A stretch of DNA of 64,000 nucleotides from Papilionanthe hookeriana x Papilionanthe teres (GCA_022702705.1 CM040427.1:19863625-19927624), one strand, 5' to 3'. Positions 36,111 to 47,669 are shown, counted from the first letter of the stretch. Notes: a model not told the origin generated them from the letters alone. Numbers and translations: made by a program.

Positions 36111-37229
36111 TAAATATAGATATAGATATATGAGCTCAGCTGAAGGTTCGTGTATATAAAAAATTTGTTATAATCAACATTTTAAAAATTTTTACCACAC
36201 CAGTTATGCTGTGAACTGGGGTTCGATTTAGTGAACGAAAACTAGACTTAAATATTGAAAAAGGTCACTTAAACTGGTAAACTGTTTGCAGTTTTTGAAA
36301 CTGGGCACTTTTCTATGCTTCATAATTAAAGTCCAAATGTACATAAGAAATCACTTTTTAATTGATTCGACCTTCTTTTTGTTCTTTTATTCATGGAGCA
36401 TTGATTCTTTTATTGTTAGAATAGCCTCAAAAACGTTGATGGCGAATTAAGGTTGCATTTAATAGTATTCTAGAAAAATATTTTCATCTATTGCTTATTT
36501 GATTAAAAGTAAAACTTAAAAGATTCGTTAAGATTTAACATTCATGCATATTCAATGTTCTAGTACATCTGTATTTTATCCTCTAAATGAATTGCATTAT
36601 TACTATACAATTTATGTTATTTAAATGATTTTTTTTTTGTATTTTTATATTTATTATGTCATCATAAGATTAACTTTTAGTTGAACCTTAAAATATTTTC
36701 TCTGTTTCAATCTCTGATTTGGTTACTTAAACCTTCTTACAATACAATTTCTGGTATTTTTATCAGTAGGCTGGAATATCAACTAAGGCGGCAAGAAAAT
36801 TTTAAGAGAAAATCTATTTTATTTGCTATTTATATTCCTGTTTATTTTGTTGAGAGTGAGGCTTATTGGTGGATTAGATCTCTATCTACCATAAAAATAG
36901 GATTTTGCTTGTAATAAATATGGGTAGAAAACAACGCATAATCAATATATCTATGTGCAGCCCTGTGGAACTCTTGGTCCCAACACAAAAAAGGATATTT
37001 GATGGGGGCAAAATTGAAATAAAAAATTTATTTTTCTTCTTATATTTTATTAAGAAGTTAGATGTTTTTCTTTATATATTTTATTAAGCTCAAATCACGC
37101 ACGCATGCCAATTTTCAAACTCGAAATCAAGAGAACGAGCATAAGTATTCTAATCATTTGTGCAAGAGTGCGACTATTACTAATGAATATAAAAAATAAA
37201 TTGAGAGTTTCTTTATTTTTCCTATTTCT

Positions 37230-37260
<31 letters not shown>

Positions 37261-37851
37261 CTTTTTAATGTATGAAAGCCCAGGAATAGGGAAAAAATGG
37301 GTTCACAAAGGTTTTTTATTTTTATTTTGCTAAATGTGAGTATCAAAACACAAATTTGATATGAAACCCTAACAGTAAATTCTAAGACCTTTATCAGTTA
37401 AATTAACTAATGGATTCAATTTCAAATTTGATTGAATTTCTACTTTGATACTTTGTATATTGTACATAAAAAATGGTTTACATGAATCTTGAGACAATCT
37501 AATTGTCTAGATCAAATGAAACATGATGGGGATTCCCCTTGATGAAAAGTTTGAAGTCCTCGTGAATCCGACCTGTTGAAGACCACCCAACCAACCTATA
37601 AACAGCCAACTGAAGGACTGTTGACTGGCCAAGGTCAGATGACCAAAGTGCTACCCAGGCCAATAAGAGGCAGACATCCACACCAACAATCGGACAAAGG
37701 TCTAACCCCCAAAAATCTCAATGTGAAGCTTTTTCAACAATTCTCCCAAACATCACCTAAGATTGCTAAAGAACAATAATCAGGCAAGTTGACCGGACGC
37801 TGGAAAGCTGACTGGCTACCCCACTCAAGAATCGACAAGCTTCCCAGAGCG
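36106..37851. other. AT-rich intron sequence, nothing recognised
   Basis: It includes a T30 run at 37231-37260. A short less AT-rich stretch (37560-37850) adjoins the LTR at 37852 and may be transposon-derived. Open frames of 60-83 codons are not recognisable. Confidence 0.4.
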
Positions 37852-38684
37852 TGTCACGACCCGGCTCAGGGCTTGAAATTAACTAAAGCTGGAACAGACA
37901 ATCAAACGGTGAGAATTAAATTTTTCATAACTATTAATAAATGAAAAAGTCGCTACAACAACAACAACAATACCATAATCCCACTAAGTGGGGTCGGCTA
38001 CATGAATCCTTTTTCTCCATTGCGTCCTATTTAGTGTCATATTTTCATTTAACTCTAATAAATTAAGATCATTTTTTATACAATAGGCCTAAGTCTTCCT
38101 AGGTCTACCTCTGCCTTTCTTAACATAAGTCGGATCTAAAATATCTACTCTCCTAATTGGATCATCAGATGGTCGACGTTTAATGAAAAAGGCACTAATC
38201 AGATTAAATTAAAGCGATATATTCAAATTTAACCTGTAACTGGTTGTACGCATTTTCTATAAATATTAATCCCTTTTATCGCTCATCTTTTAATCGCTTA
38301 ATTAACCTGAAAATTTACTTTAAAAATAACAGTGATCTAAACAAGTGAACATCTTCCTAAATTAACAAAAATTCAAGGAGAGAGAAAACAAGAAGCATGC
38401 CAGTTAATTTTTTAATAATCCAATATTAATATTTGAGATGTTATTTAATGAATCTTACTATATCAATAGCATATCAGTATCATTATATATTTTTACAACC
38501 ATCACATGAGCACCATCTAAAAATTTGTACAAATTAAGGTGTTTCAAAATCCATATTTTTTTTCATGTATTTACACGGATACCTTAGTGTTCCTCAACTA
38601 GTATCATAAAGGGGTGACTCCATCATAGTCAATCATACACATACAAGAATATAATAATAACATTTCGTTCTCATTTACAAAACA
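37852..38684 (-). repeat. LTR-like repeat (copy 1), split by a LINE fragment
   Basis: It starts TGTCACGACCCGG, ends CATTTACAAAACA, and aligns over its whole length with 43145-43729. With the LINE insertion and its target duplication removed it is about 590 bp, matching the 585-bp partner. Orientation is inferred from a decayed primer site beside the partner. Confidence 0.7.
37956..38181 (-). mobile_element. 226-bp 5'-truncated LINE with ~16-bp target duplication
   Basis: The LINE 3' end lies at 37956 (CAACAACAACAACAAT, a (GTT)n tail on the minus strand), followed by the family's 'cccactaagtggggtcggct' 3' block. AATGAAAAAGTCGCTA (37940-37955) and AATGAAAAAGGCACTA (38182-38197) flank it. The other LTR copy has a single uninterrupted version of this site near 43235, which confirms the insertion. 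Confidence 0.88.
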
Positions 38685-39260
38685 GCCAATATTCTTGTAC
38701 AAGATTTTATATCTGTGATAATTAAACAAAGCTGAGCACAGAGATTTTTGTTACAATATGAACAAATTTTAATAGAAGCATAAATTATGGGTATGCAATA
38801 CTATAACAGTAAAGGTAAATATATTTGATCGTGAAGAAACAAAATATTATTATAGTAAAAGAATATGAGTATTTACATCGATGTCGATTAATCTGTTATT
38901 GATGTCGACCCTTCTAAAATGGAATGCTTATAATTAACAGTGTAAAATTTAATTAATTTATTATGTTATTACATATATATAATTTTAATAATTTATATTG
39001 TTTTAATTATTTTACTTTATATTATTTAATTATAAAATTTATTATTATTTTATTTTACGTAATCCTGCTTAAAATTTTTTATTATATGTGTGCGCGTGTG
39101 TGTGGGCGTGTGAGCACACATGTGTGCGTGCATGGGTGTGTGCCCTTGGGTGGCAAGTTAGTAGGCAGCAGCATTGTCAGTCATAAGATGCTCTGACCCG
39201 AGTTGGATCTCTACGGGGACAGATAACATATATGGGGAGTGGTATTCTCCAATATTACCC

Positions 39261-39263
<3 letters not shown>
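38685..39263. other. AT-rich spacer with a GTGTGC-rich patch
   Basis: There is no gene. 39088-39150 is rich in 'gtgtgcgtg' words. The stretch may be internal sequence of the LTR pair 37852/43729. Confidence 0.4.

Positions 39264-39312
<49 letters not shown>
39264..39312. repeat. (AT)n microsatellite at a LINE 3' end
   Basis: About 24 AT units lie immediately before the LINE tail at 39313-39340 (ACACACAC then an ACA triplet run). Confidence 0.95.
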
Positions 39313-39321
<9 letters not shown>

Positions 39322-42300
39322 ACAACAACAACAACAACAAAGCCTTAATCCCACTAAGTGGGGTCGGCTACATGAATCCTTTTTCTCCATTGCATCCTAT
39401 TTAGTGTCAAATTTTCGTTTAATTCTAATAAATTAAGATAATTTTTTATGCCATAAGCCCAAGTTTTCCTAGGTTCGCCTCTCGCCTTTCTTAACATAAG
39501 TTGTATTTAAAACATCTACTCTCCTAATCGGATCATCGAGTGGTCGACGTTTAATGTGACCAAACCATCTAAGGCGACTCTCTCTAATTTTATCCGTCAC
39601 TCGGTGCAACTCCAACCCTATTACGGATATATTCATTTCGCATTTTGTCTCTAAGTGTAAAACCACTCATCCACCTAATCATTCTCATCTCGGCAACACT
39701 TAACTTAACATTATGTTTCTCTTTTAAAGGCCGACATTTAGCACCATAGAGCATCGAAGGTCTCACCACCATCTTATAAAATTTTCCTTTCGACCTAAGC
39801 GGTACTTTTCTATCACACAAAAGGCGGGACGCATTCCTCCACTTCAACCAACCAACTCGAATTCTACTATTAACATCCCCATCAATATCACCATCGCTTT
39901 GAACAATGGACCCGAGATATCTAAATCGTTCACACCTTTTAATAATTTGATCACCCAAAGTTACACTTCCGTCACTAGTACCTACTATTACTAAAATTAC
40001 ATTCCATGTATTCAGCTTTTAGTTCTACTCAAACGAAGACCTTTAGACTCCAATGTAGACCTCCATACTTCAAGTTTTTCCCTGGACTTTTTCTCTTGTC
40101 TTATCCACAAGGAGGATATCATCAAGCAAAAGCATACACCAAGGTACATCCTCTTGTAAATGGCCAGTAAGACCATCCATAAATAAAGCAAAAGATATGG
40201 GCTTAAAGCCGATCCTCGATGTAAACCAACAGAAATAGTAAAATACTTGGTCAATCCTCCTTCAGTTCGAACACATGTAATGTACTCTAGCATACATATC
40301 TTTAATGACTTGAATATAAGTCATATCAACACCTTTCTTCTCAATGACTCTCCAAAGAACATCTCTAGGAACCTTATCATAAGCTTTTCTAAATCAATAA
40401 AAATCAAATGTAGATCCTCCTTATTATCTCTGTACTTCTCCACCAAACCTCTCAATAAATGAATAGCTTCCATGGTAGACCTACCCGGCATAAATCCAAA
40501 TTGATTATGAGAAATCTTCGTAATACGTCTTAACCTATGTTCAATTACCCTCTCCCATAATTTTAAAGTATGACACATCAATTTAATTCCTCTATAATTT
40601 GCACACTCTTGTGCATCTCCTTTATTCTTAAAAATGGGGATCAAAATGCTCTTTCTCCACTCCTCAGGCATCTTTTTAGTTTTTAAAATAATATTAAAAA
40701 GTTTAGTAAGCCATAAAACCCCCAAATCACCAAAACATTTCCACACTTCAATTGGAATATCATCGAGTCCTACGTACTTTCCCCCATGGTTTTCTTTAAA
40801 GCCTCATCAACTTCTTTTTACTAATGCGACGGTAAAAATGAAAAGTTTTATTATTATTAACGATATTAAGATCACTAAGCGTCGATCGTACTTTCAAGTA
40901 ACATCATTAAAAAGTTTATCAAAATAACTCACCCACTCTATGTTGAATATATTTTTCTAAGAAAAGCACTTTTCGATTTTCATCTTTAATACACTTTACT
41001 TGAGTTAAATCTTTAATTTTCTTTTCTCTTTGTTTCGCTAGTTTATACATATATTTTTCATCTTTCTTAAGATATCTAACATGTTATAAAGATCACTAAA
41101 AGCTGTAATTTTGAGCATCACAGATTATTCTTTTACACTCTCAGCGGCCGTTTTATATTTTTCTCGCTTCTACGTTTTTACATTTAAACCAATTTTTATA
41201 ACATAACTTCTTATATTTTATCTTTTCGTACATTATTATTCCACCACCAACTATTTTTATTTATGAAACTTTTTCTTTTGATTCTCCAAGTACATCTTTA
41301 GCCACTTGTTTAATAATATTAGTTAATTTTTCTCATATAGCATTCGCGTTTTCACGAACATCTCAAATATTTAAATATTGAATTTTACTCATAAAAATAA
41401 TTATATTTATGTCTTTTAGGTGCTCCCAACTAATTCTACGACGTCGAATCCTAAGTATTCTTTATTTTACAACTCTTCATCTTAAAATCTAGAACCAATA
41501 ATCGACGTTGAAGTACTTAATCGCTCACTTGGAATGACCTTACAATCCTTACAATCTCGACGATCTCTTCTTCTCATAAGCAAATAATCAATTTCGTGTT
41601 TTATTAGATTCATTCTTATAAGTAATAAGACGCTCATCTCTTTCTCGAATAAAGATAAGTAATAATCATATCATACACTAAAGAAAATCTAAGATGACTC
41701 TACCTTCTTCATTAATCGCTCCATAACCATAGCTACCATGAATATTTCTGAAATCTTCTACCACTCTACCGACATGTCCATTTAAATCTCCTCAAATAAA
41801 AATTTTTTCTTCAGGAGTATCGCAATGTATTAAGTCTTCTAAATCATTTCGAATTTATCTTTAGATCCTATATATAAACCAACTTATGAAAGCATAAACA
41901 CTTATAATATTAAAAATCTTAAGTATCAATAATAATCTTAAGTCGCTATAATTTTATCTCCAACTCTATTAATTTTAACAACATTATCTTTCAAACTCTT
42001 ATCTATAATTACACCTACACCATTTCTAAGTACGACTCTTACCGTAATACCATAGTTTAAAACCTAAGTTATCAATCTCCTTAGCTTTTCTCCAACCCAT
42101 TTAGTTTCTCGAATACATAGGATATTTATCTTTCTATGGATCATAATATCAACCAATTCCATTAATTTACCATCGAGAGTACCTATATTCCAAGATCGTA
42201 TCCTAATACTAAGTATCATCGACTAACTTCTTTACCCGCATCCGTCCGTAATGTGGGAACTCTGCTACTCGACACTACACCGTGGCGCCGTGTAGCGTGC

Positions 42301-42485
42301 CTCGCACACTTTCCACCGTATTCGTGCCATACAACGCGTCGCTTCCTGTGGACGCCCTAAGACTTACACAACGATCAAAGGATTCATGTCATGATTTTTT
42401 TGACAAGTTTTACGTTGGCTGTCGACTACCTAACGCAACCCTCCACTTTTCACATCCGGGCTTGGGACCGGCAACGGCAGTTAAA
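39313..42485 (-). mobile_element. Near full-length decayed LINE (RTE-like)
   Basis: On the minus strand the order is: 5' end near 42480 ('tgccggtcccaagcccgg', a phrase common at this plant family's 5' side); endonuclease region (about 42250-41000, no open frame left); reverse transcriptase (40746-40012); thumb and C-terminal region (39958-39469); and a (GTT)n tail at 39340-39321. It lies antisense in the SDR intron, between two ~590-bp LTR copies. Related fragments are at 3250, 4855, 25441, 37956 and 56216. Confidence 0.88.
39469..40746 (-). pseudogene. LINE reverse transcriptase, frameshifted
   Basis: 40321-40746 encodes the RT fingers and palm start: 'MPEEWRKSILIPIFKNKGD', 'NYRGIKLMCHTLKLWERV', 'QFGFMPGRSTMEAIHLLRGL' and 'LIFIDLEK'. 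The frame is then lost at the point where AYDRVPR would follow. 40012-40293 continues with 'GLHRGSALSPYLL'; the catalytic FADD box has been shifted out of frame; then 'WRSTLESKGLRLSRTKS'. 39590-39958 has 'RFRYLGSIVQSDGDID' and 'MIRWMSGFTLRDKMRNEYI'. 39469-39666 ends with 'RESRLRWFGHIKRRP'. These blocks match non-LTR RTs of the plant RTE type. At least three frame changes make it inactive. Confidence 0.88.
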
Positions 42486-43006
42486 TCTAAATCTTTTGGC
42501 TTCGGCTCCCTACTGCATGAGCTTATCTCTTCTCCTTCTTCCTCTATGCACGTTAAATCTAAATCGCACGAGGACTCTTCCATAAAAATCGCGACGCCTT
42601 CCTATTTGGCGACTCAAAACCGACGTCGACTCCTCTGCTTGACTCCGTTGTCGCCTCCTCTCGATTATGACGTTTCCTCAGTTGCTCTTCTCCTCTTTCA
42701 TACGCAAGCATCGTCTCCTTTCTTCATGTTCTCTTCTACGATGGTCGACTAGGTTGCATTTGTTCGCGAAGAGCTTCCCTTCCTCCTGTTTCCTTTCTTC
42801 TACACACGAGCACCGCGTCGCTGCCCTAACTTGCTCAACACAACAGGTAAGTCCACTTCAACTTTTTATAGAGCAAAATCATCCCTTACAGTTATGAACC
42901 TTCATTTCAGTTTTCCAACTCCTCACTTTCTATCTCTTTTGTGCAGCTCTTCGTTTCCTTTCCCTTCGTTTCCTCTTCCCCGAGTAATTGAAACAGGAAT
43001 GTTACA
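42485..43006 (-). mobile_element. GC-rich LTR-like fragment (copy C), inverted
   Basis: On the minus strand it starts TGTAACATTCC at 43006, preceded by the purine-rich 'ggtgaagaagat' (43018-43007). It has a TATA-like 'ctctataaaaag' and then a GC-rich leader up to the LINE 5' end. These are the same features in the same order as copies A and B. On the plus strand there is also an intron-like CAG|GTAAGT ... TGTGCAG (42847-42946). Plus-strand open frames here, such as the 156-codon frame at 42282-42752 that also crosses the LINE edge, are not recognised proteins. Confidence 0.45.
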
Positions 43007-43144
43007 ATCTTCTTCACCAAAATTTTATCCTCGAGGTTTAAATTTTTTAATTTAATATTATTAAAATTTTCTTATCATTACCCTTCTGACTCTTTCATCA
43101 ATATTACATTAATTAATCCTAAACATTGGTTTTGGTACCATTGT

Positions 43145-43729
43145 TGTTACGACCGGCTGGGGACTTGGAATTAACCAAAACTGGAACAGACATTCGGATG
43201 GTGTGAATTAAATTTTCCATAACTATTTACAAATGAGAGAGTCACTAATCAAATTAAATTAAAATGATATATTTAAATTTACCTTGTTATTAGTTGTCAA
43301 TCTCTTCTGTAAACAACATCCCTTTTATCACTCATCTTTTAATTACTTAATTAACCTGAAAAATTAGTTTTAAAAATAACAGTGAGCTAAATAAACCAGT
43401 AAATACTCATATTCTTATACCACAGTAATACAAGGAAAAATTAAAAGCAAAATACATGTTAGTTTGATTTTTAATAAATTAATATTAATATTTGAGACAT
43501 TATTCAATGAATCTTATTATATCAATATCATTATATGTCTGTACAGCCGTCACATGAGTATCATCTAAAAATTTGTACTAATAAGATACTTCAGTATTCA
43601 TATTATTTTTCATATACGTGCACTGATATCTTAGTGTTCCTCCACTAATATCATAAAGAGGTAACTCCATCATAGTCAATTATGCACATACAAGCATTCA
43701 ATAATAATATTTCACTCATTTACATAACA
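43145..43729 (-). repeat. LTR-like repeat (copy 2)
   Basis: The 585-bp repeat starts TGTTACGACCGG and ends CATTTACATAACA; it is the partner of 37852-38684. On the minus strand it is followed by ACAATGGTACCAAAACC, which could be a decayed initiator tRNA-Met primer site. That would make this the 5' LTR of a minus-strand element. No target duplication joins the outer flanks, so two separate solo LTRs cannot be excluded. Confidence 0.65.
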
Positions 43730-44089
43730 AAGGGGCAAGTCACTGTGTACTCTTTCCTTCTCTCTGTCTCTCTCTACTTCGGTTCCTACCGCTCCGATCC
43801 TTAGGTATACCTCAAAGGATAAATTTAGATTCAACAATATTATTTTTTTATTTATATCATTTTAAATAGCTTCTAGGAATACAAAATGACATTAAGCCAA
43901 GGCTGTGGGAGCAAAATAGGAATCACAAAGTTCTTTTTTTGCATTTCTTTGTTCTGTGGCATTATTTACTTTTTATGCCATACAAACTGAGAGGCTATAT
44001 TTGGAATCCAAATGCCATCTATATCATCTACTTTAATGCTATATAGTGATACTTGATATATCTTTTTCTTTACCTTTCTGGTTTGACAG

Positions 44090-45090
44090 AGGCGTGTATC
44101 TTCAGAAAGATGTGCAGAACTTACTATTGTTGCTGCAACCCATGGGCTGAAGGAAGCTTGGATATCATACCATGTAATTCTCATTTCTGTAATAGGCCAA
44201 CAAATGATTTATTTTTTGGACAATTACATTCATAGTACTCAAAACATTGCTATTACAAATCTAGCACCGTGTTTGATCAGTTTTTCAAATTCCCACTCAA
44301 AAATCAAAATTTGTGATAAATCCCCAACCCATGTTTTTCATTTTATCAAATTCACAATGGTTTGATAGTGACATGCATAAATGCATCGATTTGGTAGATA
44401 AAAAAAAATCACATGGTGCTAGCTTTATAAATAACAATGTTTCGAGTGTTGTACATGTAATTATCCTCTCATGTTTTTGAGAGGGTAACTGGCACGGCTA
44501 ATATATTCATCTTGTTTATCTGCTCATTTTCCGCTTTATATCTCTTTAATTCTCGCTGTCTTGCAGCCTGTATTGCTACTTATGTACTTGGCACAATACA
44601 TGCCAACAGTTGGATTTTGGTTAATGGACAAGGTAAAGACCTTTAAATATATGGAATGCTAAAAATAGGGCCTGTTTGTACGGATGGTTAAAATTGAATA
44701 GTTTTCCCTCAAAATTTTCTTAACTTTTTCTTAGAAAAATTGATTCTGAGAGTGCAGAATAGAAATTATAATTGATAAAACAGATTTTGAAATGCACTAG
44801 TAGTAATTGCAAAACAAAAAGTACAAAGTCATTATTAGATGAAGCCTGGTAGGCTAATTACACCAAACAATCAAAGCCATACTTGCACGATGTTGATGCC
44901 ATTTACTATAGAGACTTCATTAGCAAACGAGCTGATGATTTAGATAAAGCACGCCATCTATTGTTCTGATGTACATATTTTTAATAAAATTTTGTTGCAG
45001 ATTGGTGCAAATCGTTTGAATGCTGCAGAGGAAAAAGGTGATACTGATAGCTGGGACCTACTTTTTGGTAAAAAGAGGAAGACGGCTTGA
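44090..45090 (+). CDS. Last three exons of the SDR (DHRS7-like) gene
   Basis: The exons are 44090-44173, 44567-44632 and 45001-45090, all in phase 0 with GT-AG borders (TTGACAG|AGG, CAT|GTAATT, TTGCAG|CCT, AAG|GTAAAG, GTTGCAG|ATT). The product reads 'RRVSSERCAELTIVAATHG' and 'LKEAWISYH', then a hydrophobic segment 'PVLLLMYLAQYMPTVGFWLM', then 'IGANRLNAAEEKGDTDSW' and 'DLLFGKKRKTA' before TGA. This is the C-terminus of plant DHRS7-type short-chain dehydrogenase/reductases. These are NAD(P)(H)-dependent oxidoreductases, and the hydrophobic segment suggests membrane association. The natural substrate is not known from sequence. These exons show no stop or frameshift. The gene converges with eL38 about 10 kb away. 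Confidence 0.9.
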
Positions 45091-46080
45091 TTTCATCTGC
45101 CTGATCACTAGTTTGGGTTTGTCAACAATTTTACTTTCTACAATTATAAGTACATGTTATAATGGCCTTGTTTATCATCTCTCTGCCTGCTCAGAAGAGA
45201 TATTCCAACCATCCAGAGTGGTTTAATCCATATAAATCAGAATGATTTTGAAAAGAATTTTTTTGATTCAATCCTAGCCATCCAAAATGAATTGGATAGC
45301 CGGGATGCCTTCGCTGCATCTCTATGGTTATAAAAATGCATATATAAACTTGTCATCTTGTGTGCGTGGAATTTAATATCATATGTCCTAAAAGACTAAT
45401 GGATTCAAATCTGTAGGTGAAAATATTAGAACCTTACTAATCAGTCTTATGAGATCTCACAAAGGAACAATTAGTAGATTGGAAAAAGAGAGAAAATAGA
45501 AAGGAGGATGCTGTTGAGAATTGTATTGCTAGCACAAAACAGAATGATCATTTCTAAAAATAGCCCGTTTGCACTTTAGATTTTTGGGTGCTGCAGACAA
45601 TGCTACACCTTGACCTTATGGGTAGTGAATAGAATAAATATTTGATTGAAGAGTTATAGAAAATGCGAACATCATGGTGAGAACATTAATGAATAGACAT
45701 GGGTAACTACTTAGGCGACTGATTGAGAGGGTTGGATAGATGAGATCTCAGGTTGAAGGGGGAAGTTTGACCTGCTAGCAAAATTATTGGCTATTTGGGA
45801 TTAAACATTAATGAGCTGCTTCTATTGACTGGGCGCATCTCTACAGTTATCATGATAGTTGTGAAATATCTACATTTAATAAAATGCATTTTTTTTTATT
45901 AAACTTTGGATATTTTTTTTCTTTTCTTATTTTAAACTTCACAATTTCTTTCTTTCATCTTCTTTTTTTAAAAAAAAATTGTATTTTATTTAATCTTATT
46001 GCGTAAAAATGATTGAATTTAAAAGAGTGACATGTTAATTTTTTATCCTCCTCCCACCTCACTCATTCTATTTCAATCAT
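45091..46080. other. SDR 3' untranslated region and intergenic DNA
   Basis: The 3' untranslated region starts here, but I see no clear polyadenylation signal that fixes its end. The remainder is AT-rich with no recognisable gene. Confidence 0.5.
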
Positions 46081-46082
46081 AT

Positions 46083-46990
46083 TGTGCCCGTCCGAACTGG
46101 TTGGTTCGATCGTGAACTGATGGTCAGTGACCACACAGAAAATTATTTTTGAATGTGAACCCACTGAAATCAGTTGAACCGGCGGTTCAACTGTACGACC
46201 AGCGAATTAGTTCCACGCTTATTACTAATGCGGCATTGGACTCTTCATGGGAAAAAATATTAAATCAGAACTCCGCACGTTGAACTACGTGTGGAGCCTG
46301 ATCTCAGCTGTACATCAATTTCACACTCACCGAAGGATGTATGGGAGTGGGCCTCACTGTAATTTAAAAAAAAAACGATTCAGGCGGGATTGATGTGCGG
46401 CTGAGATTAGACTCTACACATAGCTCTTCGTGCGGAGTCCTCTACATGGAGAGTTACTGTAGGGAGGAAAGGGACTGGAAATGGAGTCAAAGAGGCTAAT
46501 AAATGGTTTTTACGAAAGAAGATTACGCGTGGGCAAGGGCTCCTAAGTGCCATGTGGCAGATTCAGGGTTAGCAGAAAAAGGAGCCGATATATGTTGGGA
46601 TCTTATACCAGCAGCCCATCGGGCCGATCGTAATCTTTAGAAAATAGTATATATACTTTGTAATCTTCATTTATTATATGTTTTTTTTAATTATTGTAAT
46701 ATATCCTTTATATTTCATATTTACTTATTAAAAATTTAATTATTAAAATTTAAAATGATTTATTAGAATTATTGTGGTATTTGTTATTTAAATATTGAGG
46801 TTTTTATTTTATATTTTATAATTATTTTTTTAAAATATATTATTAATGTCAAATTTAAATAAATTTTTACTTTATTATATTATCCGGTTTAAATCTCGAT
46901 TCAGTTGTGATTGAACCAATATCCCTTAAATTTTTTTTTCTTCTGATTTGATGTCTGGTCTGATTTTTACAGCATGAATTAGAACTCGTA
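46083..46990. mobile_element. Decayed 'ggttcaaccgg'-type non-autonomous transposon, interrupted by a MITE
   Basis: The ends contain diverged words such as 'gaactggttggttcgatcg', 'gttgaaccggcggttcaac' and, inverted, 'gattcagttgtgattgaacc'. They resemble a common class of plant non-autonomous DNA elements. A second example lies at 51300-52100. Exact termini could not be set. Confidence 0.35.
46270..46438. mobile_element. MITE with ~50-bp terminal inverted repeats
   Basis: It starts ACTCCGCACG and ends TGCGGAGT. The left arm (ACTCCGCACG, then 'tacgtgtggagcctgatctc', then 'agctgtacatcaat') matches the reverse complement of the right arm with about one change in five. It could fold into a long hairpin. 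The target duplication is not clear. Confidence 0.7.
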
Positions 46991-47270
46991 AAGTTTCACA
47001 ATCTAAGGAATAGTGGGTGGATTAGAGAATTTTGTCGCTAGCATTTTTGATCCTATATTTGGAGTTTTTGAGTGCTACAGAATTATTTTTCTTGGACCTC
47101 ATAGATAATTATTTGAATAGTTAGAATGATGGGCCTTATGGTTTGAATATTAATAAATATATAAATGGGCAGTTTGGTAGGTGAGTGATTAAGAGTCACC
47201 GGCCGAATATATGAGATTGCAGGCCTTTAGAAGAGAATTATGTATTGATTGGGCGAGTGGCTCTCTACGC

Positions 47271-47661
47271 GGAAAAATTATTTCATACGGACAACGTGCG
47301 CAACGCTGCGTATGGAATCACATAATAATCACCTAATAACCTCCTCGATCATGTATTTTAGGATTATCGGGAGGTTATTAAAAGGTTATTGTGGTATTAT
47401 TCTGAATAATCAGCGAATAACCTCCTAATAACGCTCTAATAATCTCCACGGTTTCATTTTATATTTTGTCTTAATCGGGGTATTGTGAGGTTATTGGGAG
47501 GTTATTGCTCAAATAACGTTGTAATAACTTCATAATAACCTACCAATAACCCCCGCAATTTCATTCTAATGTTATTCAGGGGTTATTCACAGGTTATTCG
47601 ATGGTTATTTGGGAATTCCGTACACAGCACTGCGTACATTGTCCGTATGGAATAATTTTCC
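47271..47661. mobile_element. 391-bp MITE with 8-10-bp target duplication
   Basis: The termini GGAAAAATTATTTCATACGG and, inverted, GGAAAATTATTCCATACGG are flanked by CTCTACGC (47263-47270, 47662-47669); GG follows on both sides, so the duplication is 8 to 10 bp. That fits hAT (8 bp) or Mutator-like (9-10 bp) elements. The interior is built of 'ggttattgggaggttatt'-like words in both orientations. Confidence 0.85.
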
Positions 47662-47669
47662 CTCTACGC

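Larger units (their letters stand above)
2557..44089 (+). other. About 41.5-kb transposon-filled intron of the SDR gene
   Basis: The interval runs from the donor at 2557 to the acceptor TTGACAG ending at 44089. The flanking exons are on the same strand, adjacent in the protein and phase-compatible, so no missing exon is needed. Nearly all recognisable content is transposon-derived: LTR and LINE pieces, two long repeat units, a copia element, a gag-only gypsy element, an LTR pair and several LINE insertions. The two complete LTR elements and the largest LINE lie antisense to the gene. I found no host exon inside. The alternative is that the 2459 exon is an unrelated SDR fragment, which is less likely given order, strand and continuity. 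Confidence 0.75.

Noticed and set aside
39174..39436. Open frames with YIYIYI repeats
   Set aside because: This is translation of an (AT)n microsatellite and an ACA triplet run.
42282..43055. Plus-strand frames of 64-156 codons
   Set aside because: They cross the edge between the LINE and the LTR-like segment, so they cannot be one gene.
47271..47661. Short regularly repeated words as a CRISPR-like array
   Set aside because: The words are not separated by unique spacers. They lie inside a MITE with TIRs and target duplications in a plant genome.
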